Positions 26,922 to 33,088 of a stretch of 59,991 bases of DNA are shown here, one piece after another. The notes under the pieces were generated by a model. That model ran no database searches, was not told where the DNA came from, and worked only from the letters and a program-made list of their open reading frames with translations. Source of the DNA: Actinoallomurus iriomotensis (GTDB lineage: Bacteria > Actinomycetota > Actinomycetes > Streptosporangiales > Streptosporangiaceae); assembly GCF_030269445.1 (NCBI RefSeq), contig NZ_BSTJ01000024.1, forward strand, positions 1 through 59,991, given 5' to 3'. Position 1 is the first letter of the stretch. Each line of letters starts with the position of its first letter. The position numbers were made by a program, and so were the translations under genes.

Positions 26922-27673
26922 GTGCCGGCCGCGCCGGAGAAGGCCGCCAGGGCCTCCGCGTCGGAGTGCACGGTCAGGAGGTTCTCGGCGATGAACTCGG
27001 CGAGGCCCGGGCAGTCCGCCGCCTCGGTGCGGAACGTCCGCGCGGCGGCCTCCAGGTCGTAGGCCGTGCGCCGCAGCACGACGTCCGGCCCGAGCAGGGC
27101 CCAGTGCGCACCGGGACCCGCGCCGTACGGCATGCCGACACTGCCCGGGTTGACGAACCGGCGACGGTCCGCGAGACGGTCGAAGGGCATGTGGGTGTGG
27201 CCGAGCACGACGGTCGGCTCGTCCGTGCCCGCGAACGCCTCGCGGTACCGGTCCAGCGGCGAGTCGACCAGGATGAACTCGGCGTCGTCGCGCGCGGTGG
27301 CGTGGCAGAACCGTACGGCTCCCAGCCCGGTGACCTCCAGCGTGACGGACAGCGGCAGGTCCGCGAGCAGGGCCCGGTGCCGCCGCTCCAGCCGGGTCGC
27401 GCAGTACTCCGCCGTCCGGCGGACCACGTCGGGCAGCCCGGGGGCGAGCGTGCCGTCGAAGGCGTCGGCGACCTCGCGTTCGCCGTTTCCGCGGACCCAG
27501 ACGGCGCGCTCGCCCAGCGCGGCCAGCCGGTCCAGCGTCTCGGCGGGCATCGGCCCGGTCGCGATGTCGCCGTTCAGCACGATCGCGTCGGCCCCGCAGG
27601 TCTCGACCTCCGCGAGCACCGCTTCGAGCGCGGGAAGATTGCCGTGGATGTCGGACAGGACTGCGACGCGCAT
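26918..27673 (-). CDS. Metallophosphoesterase (calcineurin-like, YfcE-type)
   Basis: 251 residues. All blocks of the di-metal site are present: SDIHGN (7-12), NGDI (34-37), GNGE near 62, CHAT near 122, and GHTH near 156. Members of this short single-domain group hydrolyse phosphodiesters or phosphomonoesters; the natural substrate is not predictable. No signal peptide. Single gene on the minus strand, convergent with the CGNR regulator. Confidence 0.9.
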   Translation of the reverse strand: MRVAVLSDIHGNLPALEAVLAEVETCGADAIVLNGDIATGPMPAETLDRLAALGERAVWVRGNGEREVADAFDGTLAPGLPDVVRRTAEYCATRLERRHRALLADLPLSVTLEVTGLGAVRFCHATARDDAEFILVDSPLDRYREAFAGTDEPTVVLGHTHMPFDRLADRRRFVNPGSVGMPYGAGPGAHWALLGPDVVLRRTAYDLEAAARTFRTEAADCPGLAEFIAENLLTVHSDAEALAAFSGAAGT

Positions 27674-27744
27674 GATGCCTCCTTATCTCTGATCCTGTCC
27701 GTTCGCGAGGGCGCGCGGCGGCGGATTCACCGAGGGCTGAACGA

Positions 27745-29007
27745 TCAGTGCGGCCGGTAGGTCCAGTGCCAGCTCTCGCTCGGCACGTCGTTGACGAAGC
27801 CGTAGGTCGCGGCGTGCGCGCGCAGCCAGGCCAGAGTGCGCGGGTCGCGGACGTCGATGTCGGCGCTCAGGCCGAGGCCGTGCGTGCTCTCGCCGGGCGC
27901 GGCGGCGAGGTTGCCGCGCCCGTGCACGTAGGCGTCGTAGAGCCGCGCCTGTTCGGCGTAGGTGCGATAGCCGGAGTTCACCCGCAGGTCCAGTCCTGCG
28001 GCGCGCGCCGCCGCGTCCATCCTGCGAAACCGGCCCGCGGCGACCCTGGTCATCGTCTCGCCGTCACCCACGGGTCCGAGACGGCTCGGCGGCACGCGGC
28101 CGTTCTTGAGCCCGCCGACGCCCGGATCCGGCAGGCGCGTGCCCGTATCGCGCGAAGGCGACACGTGGCCGCCGATCCGCCCGGCCAGGTGCCCGCCGCG
28201 CACGATGACGCCGCCGAGCAGCGCCTCCTTGACCGCCCGCTCGTACGGGTCGGTCGTGGGCCCGATGCTCGCGACGAAGCGGCGGGCGTCGGCCGCGCTC
28301 CACTTCCCGTCGCCGCCGTCGGCCCGCTCGGCGAGCCGCCGTACCTTCGCGGCGTACGTGCCCTGGCGCTGCAACCGCTCCGCGACGAGCGGCAGCTGGG
28401 TCGGCGCGTCGAGCGCGGTCAGCACGTTGGTGACCAGCGTGGCGAGCGCGGGATCGGCCAGCCGGGCACGGGCCGGTTCGACGTCGGCGGCGAGCCGCCG
28501 CAGGGCGAGACGGGTGTGCTCGACCCGCGCGGCGGAGTCCTCGAAGAGACGGGCGAGCCGGCTCAGCTCGGCCAGGTCGAGCACGACCCGGCCGTGCGTC
28601 GGCGCGGGGTGCGCGGTCGGCTTCTTCACGTCGCCGCTCACCGCTCGGACCGCCGCCCGCGCGGCGGGCAGATGGGCCCGGTAAGCCCCGTTCGTGTACG
28701 TCGACCAGGGCTGGAAGGAGGTGCCCTGACCGGAGATCGACCACGCGGCACGAGCGTTCACGGCCGGGTCGAACAGCGCGGCGTCCGACTTGAGATGGAA
28801 CGCCCGCCGACGGTCCGGGCCGAGCGAGCCGATCATGTTGACCTGCCACAGCCCGTACGAGTCGTCCGGCGGCACGGCGTTGTGCGCGTGCGGATCCCCA
28901 CCGGACTCGGCGAGCGCGACCGCGACTGCCGTGGTGAGCGCCGACCCGCGGAACCCGGCGTCGTAAGCCTGCTGGGCGATCCGCCTCGGGGTCAGGACGT
29001 GCGACAC
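27745..29007 (-). CDS. Lysozyme-like/VanY (M15) dual peptidoglycan hydrolase
   Basis: 420 residues. Residues 1-110 form a lysozyme/transglycosylase-like domain with VALAESGGDPHAHN (catalytic Glu) and SYGLWQVNMIG. Residues about 150-270 are helical. Residues about 325-420 are an M15 D-Ala-D-Ala carboxypeptidase with the Zn ligands in STHGLGLSADIDV and ESWHWTY all intact. So both glycan-cutting and peptide-cutting domains occur in one chain. There is no Sec signal; the partner WXG-like and EspG-like genes just upstream suggest T7SS export to the wall. The ATG overlaps the 3' end of a duplicated gene fragment. Confidence 0.87.
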   Translation of the reverse strand: MSHVLTPRRIAQQAYDAGFRGSALTTAVAVALAESGGDPHAHNAVPPDDSYGLWQVNMIGSLGPDRRRAFHLKSDAALFDPAVNARAAWSISGQGTSFQPWSTYTNGAYRAHLPAARAAVRAVSGDVKKPTAHPAPTHGRVVLDLAELSRLARLFEDSAARVEHTRLALRRLAADVEPARARLADPALATLVTNVLTALDAPTQLPLVAERLQRQGTYAAKVRRLAERADGGDGKWSAADARRFVASIGPTTDPYERAVKEALLGGVIVRGGHLAGRIGGHVSPSRDTGTRLPDPGVGGLKNGRVPPSRLGPVGDGETMTRVAAGRFRRMDAAARAAGLDLRVNSGYRTYAEQARLYDAYVHGRGNLAAAPGESTHGLGLSADIDVRDPRTLAWLRAHAATYGFVNDVPSESWHWTYRPH

Positions 29008-29384
29008 GACTCCTCCTTCGACGCGGACGCCCCACCGGCAAGCGCGTCGCGTACGGTCTCGTGGCCGGTGGCGGTGAGCGCGTAGGCGGGATCTGCCACA
29101 TCGTCGGCGTCGCCGCGCTCATCGGGGGTGATGATCCCCAGCCCGGCCGGTCCGGCGTCGAGCCGCATGACTACGGCGGTCCACCTCGGCGTCAGGACGT
29201 GCGACACGACTCCTCCTTCGGCACGGACGACCCGAGGAGGCCGGCGAGCGCGTCCCGGACGGTCTCGCCGCCGGTGGCGGTGAGCGCGTAGGCGGGATCT
29301 GCCACGTCATCGGCGTCACCGCGGTCCTCCGGCGTGATGAGCCACAGCCCGGCCGATCCCGCGTCGAGCCAGGTGATCGCCGCC
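28985..29384. repeat. 200-bp tandem duplication across a gene junction
   Basis: The segment around 28985-29184 and the one around 29185-29384 are imperfect direct copies with a 200-bp offset. Each contains the last about 60 codons of the EspG-like gene plus the first eight codons (MSHVLTPR) of the hydrolase gene. Shared runs include GTCAGGACGTGCGACACGAC. Confidence 0.85.
28992..29207 (-). pseudogene. Chimeric duplicate of the 3' end of the EspG-like gene
   Basis: 71 codons. The frame begins with MSHVLTPR, copied from the hydrolase start, and then runs into RLDAGPAGLGIITPDERG and ADPAYALTATG, about 75% identical to the end of the EspG-like protein, finishing with the same KEESCRTS. It is the inner product of the 200-bp duplication and not an independent gene. 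It may still be translated, because the start and stop overlaps with both neighbours are preserved. Confidence 0.75.
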
Positions 29385-29986
29385 GCCGTGTGGGCGGCTG
29401 GGCCGGTCGTGCGCACCGTGACCAGTACTCGCGCCTCGGACAGGACGGTCGTGAGTGCTCCGCCGGTGCCCTCGTCCCCGAGCCCGGCGCCTTGGGCGAG
29501 CAGCGCGTCGACCCGAGCCAGCAGCCGCGCGCTCGCCACCAGACGCTCACCGGTGCACGCGGAATCCGTACGCGGGACGAGCGGCTCGGCGACGGCCAAC
29601 GCGGCCGCGCCGATCGGCTCCTCGATCGGCGCCAGCTCCCAGATGGACGGAACGGACTCGGCCGCCAGCAACCGCCGGTCGCCGGACTCCCCGAACACGT
29701 GGCGGCGACGGCCGGCCGGGCCCTCGTCGTGCCGTATCTCGACCATCGTGTCCGGGTGAAGCAGCGGGTCCAACGCCCCTCGGACGGCCGGCGCGAGCCT
29801 GGGTCCGGGCTCGGCCAGCCCGCGCGCCAGCAGCCCCCGCACGGCCACGGCCGCGGCGACGCCGTGCTCCTCCGACGCCCATCCGCTCGCGAACGCCGGA
29901 AGCGGCGCGCGCCCGGCCAGCCACGCGGCGGCGCACAACTCGTCCGAGGACAGCGCCCCGGGCAGGCCATCCCCCGTCACCCGCAT
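29192..29986 (-). CDS. EspG-like protein (T7SS-associated), tentative
   Basis: 264 residues from ATG 29986 preceded by GGAGAG. A GTG at 30040, overlapping the upstream stop as GTGA, gives 282 residues. The two starts sit in a 54-bp imperfect duplication that copied ribosome site and start. The sequence has helical segments (AAVAVRGLLARGLAE) and a strand-rich middle, and ends with WLDAGSAGLWLITP. Size and secondary-structure order recall EspG, the cytoplasmic chaperone of ESX substrates, but the similarity is by eye only. It sits between a WXG-like gene and a wall hydrolase, consistent with that role. Confidence 0.6.
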   Translation of the reverse strand: MRVTGDGLPGALSSDELCAAAWLAGRAPLPAFASGWASEEHGVAAAVAVRGLLARGLAEPGPRLAPAVRGALDPLLHPDTMVEIRHDEGPAGRRRHVFGESGDRRLLAAESVPSIWELAPIEEPIGAAALAVAEPLVPRTDSACTGERLVASARLLARVDALLAQGAGLGDEGTGGALTTVLSEARVLVTVRTTGPAAHTAAAITWLDAGSAGLWLITPEDRGDADDVADPAYALTATGGETVRDALAGLLGSSVPKEESCRTS

Positions 29987-30040
29987 GACTTCTTCTCTCC
30001 GGCCCGCGCCGGGCAGACCGTCCGCCGTCACTCGCGTCAC
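29933..30040. repeat. 54-bp tandem duplication of a start region
   Basis: On the minus strand, GTGACGCGAGTGACGGCGGA from 30040 and ATGCGGGTGACGGGGGATGG from 29986 begin two 54-bp imperfect copies, both encoding RVTxDGLPGA. The inner ribosome site GGAGAGAAG copies the outer GGGAGAAGAAG. Confidence 0.75.
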
Positions 30041-30300
30041 TTCTTCTCCCCCGTCCGCACCGCCGCACCCGCGCGACCGCACAGTGACAGCAGCAGCGTG
30101 AGCGTCGCCCGCTGATCGTGGAGTTCGCGGACGCGACGGTCGGTACGCCAGCGGAACCGGCCCGCGCCGGGTCCCTGCCAGTGCAGGCGCGCGGTGCCGG
30201 AACGAAGGCCGTCGACGATGTCGTCGAGCCGCCGGATCTCGGCCCGGATCCGCGCTTCGGCGTCGGCCCACACCGCCTGATCGGCGTGCCCTGTGCCCAT
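30037..30300 (-). CDS. WXG100-like small protein
   Basis: 87 residues, ATG preceded by GGGAGGTGACCC. Two helices flank HWQGPGAGRF, a W-x-G turn, as in secreted WXG proteins; RRVRELHDQRATL is the second amphipathic helix. It is the first gene of the minus-strand set WXG-like, EspG-like, hydrolase, and its stop overlaps the GTG alternative start of the next gene. It is probably a T7SS substrate or adaptor. Divergent from the 30.6-kb plus-strand set. Confidence 0.75.
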   Translation of the reverse strand: MGTGHADQAVWADAEARIRAEIRRLDDIVDGLRSGTARLHWQGPGAGRFRWRTDRRVRELHDQRATLTLLLSLCGRAGAAVRTGEKK

Positions 30301-30418
30301 GGGTCACCTCCCGGTACGCCGAGTCTGCGGGCACGTCGCGCACCCGGGGAATGGAAAGGGTTTCCCATATCCGCCGTTCCGCCGGGCGGTTAGCGTGCGG
30401 AACCGAGCCAGGGCGCGG

Positions 30419-30778
30419 GACGCGCTCTTCGCGGAAGAGGTGAACGATGGCGACCGGTAACGCGACAGGCACCCCTCCCGGCGCAGGCTCCTACCCCGAC
30501 GGTGACCCCGAAGCGATCCGCGCACTGGCCGCGGACCTGCGGCGGATGGCCGGGCGGCTGACCGCCATGCCGGCTCCCGCGCCGGCCGGGCGGCGCGCGA
30601 CGCGCACCTCGCGGAACAGGTGAACGATGACGACCGGTGACACGACAGGCACAGCCCCCTACCCCGACGGTGACCCCGAGGCGATCCGCGCACTGGCCGC
30701 AACCCTGCGGCGGATGGCCGGGCGGCTGACCGCCGTGCCGGCTCCCGCGCCGGCCGGGCGGCGCGGGCCGGCGGCCAC
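30419..30778. repeat. 180-bp tandem duplication across a gene start
   Basis: Copies begin at GACGCGCTCTTCGCGG (30419) and GACGCGCACCTCGCGG (30599). Each carries the ribosome site, the ATG and about 45 codons of the small helical protein gene. Identity is high over the full unit, so the event looks recent. Confidence 0.85.
30447..30623 (+). pseudogene. Truncated duplicate of the downstream WXG-like gene
   Basis: 58 codons. Residues about 15-50 (YPDGDPEAIRALAADLRRMA onward) match the N-terminal half of the next gene almost exactly. The frame then runs into the duplicated leader sequence (ATRTSRNR) and stops 3 bp before the next ATG. It retains a ribosome site and could be translated as a one-helix peptide, but its origin as half of a tandem duplication is clear. 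Confidence 0.75.
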
Positions 30779-30923
30779 GCACGTGCGTTCGCTGCTCGGT
30801 GCGGCCGTTCACGACGCCGGTCGTACGGCGGGCGATCTGCGTGCCTGTGCCGCCTCCCTCGACCACGCCGCGCACACCCTGGAAGCGGACCAGCGCGCCT
30901 GGGTGAGGAGGCACACCCCATGA
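30627..30923 (+). CDS. WXG-like helical hairpin protein lacking the Trp
   Basis: 98 residues. Helix 1 is PEAIRALAATLRRMAGRL, the turn region reads RRGPAATHV where related proteins have W-x-GPAA, and a second long helix (RTAGDLRACAASLDHAAHTL) follows. The pattern is that of small partners that precede T7SS toxins. The ATG follows GGAACAGG, and the stop overlaps the next start as ATGA, so it is coupled to the glycine-zipper protein. Function as chaperone or co-secreted partner is inferred. Confidence 0.75.
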   Translation: MTTGDTTGTAPYPDGDPEAIRALAATLRRMAGRLTAVPAPAPAGRRGPAATHVRSLLGAAVHDAGRTAGDLRACAASLDHAAHTLEADQRAWVRRHTP

Positions 30924-31816
30924 CGGTGCTCTCGGTCGACGCCGAGGCCATGTGGCGCGGCGTACCGCAGGTCGAGCAGCTGGTGTCCCTCCTGGAGGAC
31001 GTGGCCCGTGGGCTGGACGGCGTCGCGGTGCCGGCCGGCGTCCCTCCCGTGCTCGCCGCGCGGGTCACGACCACCGCCATGGCGGGCGCGCGCGATCTGC
31101 GGGCGCGGGCGCGGGGGCTCGCCGGCGTGCCGGAGGACCTACGGCGGCGGGTCGCGGCGGCGCGGCTCGCCGACGCGCCCCTTCTGGCGGGTGCCGGATG
31201 GGGGCTGCGCCTGCTGGGCCTGCACTTCCGCGCCTTCTCCATGCAGACTCTCAGCACGTCGATGAGCTGGGGTGTCGCGACCCGGGAGATACGCGAGGGC
31301 CGAGCGGCGGGCGAGACGTACAAGGCGGGTACCTGGCGTGCCTTCCGCACCAGCGCCGTCACGGCGGAGGAGGCGAGCGCCACCCGGGGCGTCCCGGCCG
31401 CGCTGGCCCGTACGGCCTCGGCCGGCGGGCGCGCGGTCACCGGCGCGGGCTGGGCGCTGACCGCCTACTCCAACCTCCGTGATCCCCGGCTGTCCGCCGA
31501 GCAGAAGGTCGGGCGCACCGCCGCCTCGATCGCCACCGGTACCGGCGTGTCGGTCCTCGCCGGGGCCGCGTCGGGCGCGGCGTTCGGTTCGGCGGCCGGG
31601 CCGCTGGGCACGCTCGTCGGCTTCGGCGCGGGTTCGGCCTGGACGCCGGTTGGACACCCCGAACCTGCCGTCCAGTGTGACGCGGCGGCCGACGCCGCCA
31701 ACGAGGTGGAGCACGTCGGAGGCGACGCCACGCACGCGGTCGGGCACGTCGGAGGCACGGTCGGGCACGGCGTGAGCTCCGTCGCACACAAGGCCCTCGG
31801 TGTCGTCGGCCTCTGA
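30920..31816 (+). CDS. T7SS-type helical protein with glycine-zipper segment
   Basis: 298 residues. The N-terminal 110 residues are helical. Near residues 195-235 a Gly/Ala-rich hydrophobic stretch (VLAGAASGAAFGSAAGPLG) looks like a glycine zipper able to enter membranes. The tail has His/Gly-rich repeats (HVGGDATHAVGHVGG) that lie in a duplicated DNA segment. The arrangement of a small WXG-like partner and a larger protein with a hydrophobic Gly-rich segment matches T7SS effector pairs in outline. No catalytic motif is recognised; a pore-forming role is speculation. It overlaps the next gene by 17 bp. Confidence 0.7.
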   Translation: MTVLSVDAEAMWRGVPQVEQLVSLLEDVARGLDGVAVPAGVPPVLAARVTTTAMAGARDLRARARGLAGVPEDLRRRVAAARLADAPLLAGAGWGLRLLGLHFRAFSMQTLSTSMSWGVATREIREGRAAGETYKAGTWRAFRTSAVTAEEASATRGVPAALARTASAGGRAVTGAGWALTAYSNLRDPRLSAEQKVGRTAASIATGTGVSVLAGAASGAAFGSAAGPLGTLVGFGAGSAWTPVGHPEPAVQCDAAADAANEVEHVGGDATHAVGHVGGTVGHGVSSVAHKALGVVGL

Positions 31817-31985
31817 CCCGCGACAGGCCCGCTGGGAACGCACCGACGCCGCGCCCGACGAGGCGCAGCACCTCGGAGACGACACCGCGCACACGGTCGG
31901 ACACCGCATCAGCCCCGTCACGCACAAGGTGTCGTCGGTCTGTGACCCGCGGCAGGCCCGTTGGGAACGCGTCGACGCGGCGGCG
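31695..31985. repeat. Tandem duplication across the junction of two plus-strand genes
   Basis: GGTGTCGTCGGCCTCTGACC and the following 50 bp (from 31799) recur from 31928 with a 129-bp offset. The preceding parts (ACGAGGTGGAGCACGTCGG at 31701 and ACGAGGCGCAGCACCTCGG at 31858) also match, with a 28-bp net indel. The unit spans the stop of one gene and the GTG start of the next. Confidence 0.75.
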
Positions 31986-33086
31986 GCCATCGTCCGCGCC
32001 GCCGTGCCGTCCCTGCCCGGCGCGACGCCGGAGGCGCTTCTCGCCGACGTCACCGCGGGCCTGACGACGCGATTCACCTGTGTCCTGCCGATCGACGTCA
32101 CGACCGGCCCGAGGGACGCACGGCGCGGGTCGGTGCGGTTCCTGCACGCGGCCGTCGCCCCGGACGGTGAGGGCGTCGCCATCGAGACCCTGCTGCACGG
32201 CGGCGAGGTGACCTGCTGGGTCTGCCCGGCGCAGCGCTACGCCGCCGAACGACCCGCCGCGCGGCGGGCGATGGCCGGCCGCCCGCCCCGACCTGGCGGG
32301 AACGCCGACCCGGCGGCCGAGGCCCGGCCGACCATCGCGCCGGTGAACACCTGGAAGCTCTCCCAGCACTGCCCCGCCGCCCAGGTGCCAACACACGACA
32401 CCGCCGAACCCCGGCCGACCGTCGCGACGGCGCAGACCTGGATCCTCCCCCAGCGCGGCCCCACCGCCCAGGTGCCAACACACGACACCGCCGAGCCCCG
32501 GCCGACCGTCGCGACGGCGCAGACCTGGATCCTCCCCCAGCGCGGCCCCACCGCCCAGGTGCCAACGGACCACACCGCCGAGCCCCGGCCGACCGTCGCG
32601 ACGGCGCAGACCTGGGTCCTCACCCGGCGTGGCCCCACCGCCCGGATACGGCCGGACGACACCGCCGCCGAGGACCTGCCCGCCTCACTCCTGCCGCTCT
32701 GGATCGCCGCGACCACGCGGCTCGGCCCGCGTCCGGCGCCGGCCGACCGGCGGATGCTGATCACCACGTGCCCCGCGCTCGACCGCCTCCTCGCGCTGGC
32801 CGGCCCGGACGAGGCCGCGGTCCGTACGGCGCTGGACGACCGGGAGCTGCCCGGTGACGACGCCGCGCGGCTGGCCGACCTGGTCCGCGGCCTCGTACGC
32901 CGCTGGCAGCTGGACTGGGCCTCGAATCGGCTGGAGATCATCGACGCCACGAGCGGACTCTGGCACGTACGGACCGGCCTGCCCGCCGCGCTGACGAGCG
33001 AACTGCCGGCAGGCGAGACGCCGGTCGCCCTGGCCCGTACGACCGCGGCCGACGTCTGGCACGACCTGACCCTGACCCTCGGCTGA
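31800..33086 (+). CDS. Repeat-containing protein of unknown function in the T7SS island
   Basis: 428 residues from GTG 31800; a second in-frame GTG at 31929 is the duplicated copy of the same start and would give 385 residues. Both begin with SS-DPRQARWER. The N-terminal part (about 45-150) resembles a small alpha/beta domain. Residues about 177-292 are four 29-residue units of the type PTVATAQTWILPQRGPTAQ plus a ten-residue tail. The C-terminal 120 residues are helical. I do not recognise a family. The ESX-secretion context and the alpha/beta ends make an EspG-like or immunity-like partner conceivable. It is convergent with the PASTA protein, stops 2 bp apart. Confidence 0.7.
   Translation: MSSASDPRQARWERTDAAPDEAQHLGDDTAHTVGHRISPVTHKVSSVCDPRQARWERVDAAAAIVRAAVPSLPGATPEALLADVTAGLTTRFTCVLPIDVTTGPRDARRGSVRFLHAAVAPDGEGVAIETLLHGGEVTCWVCPAQRYAAERPAARRAMAGRPPRPGGNADPAAEARPTIAPVNTWKLSQHCPAAQVPTHDTAEPRPTVATAQTWILPQRGPTAQVPTHDTAEPRPTVATAQTWILPQRGPTAQVPTDHTAEPRPTVATAQTWVLTRRGPTARIRPDDTAAEDLPASLLPLWIAATTRLGPRPAPADRRMLITTCPALDRLLALAGPDEAAVRTALDDRELPGDDAARLADLVRGLVRRWQLDWASNRLEIIDATSGLWHVRTGLPAALTSELPAGETPVALARTTAADVWHDLTLTLG
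32328..32675. repeat. 87-bp in-frame tandem repeat, four units
   Basis: Units start at 32328, 32415, 32502 and 32589. The middle two are nearly identical (CCGACCGTCGCGACGGCGCA at each start), while the outer two have diverged. Each encodes 29 residues, so unit number can change without a frameshift. Confidence 0.9.
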
Positions 33087-33088
33087 GG

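Noticed and set aside
30346-30372. Imperfect inverted repeat ATGGAAA-GGG-TTTCCCAT in the divergent WXG-like promoter region
   Set aside because: One-base mismatch/insertion and only one copy; too weak to call an operator.
32328-32675. CRISPR-like regular repeats
   Set aside because: Units are contiguous without spacers and are in frame within a protein: a coding tandem repeat.
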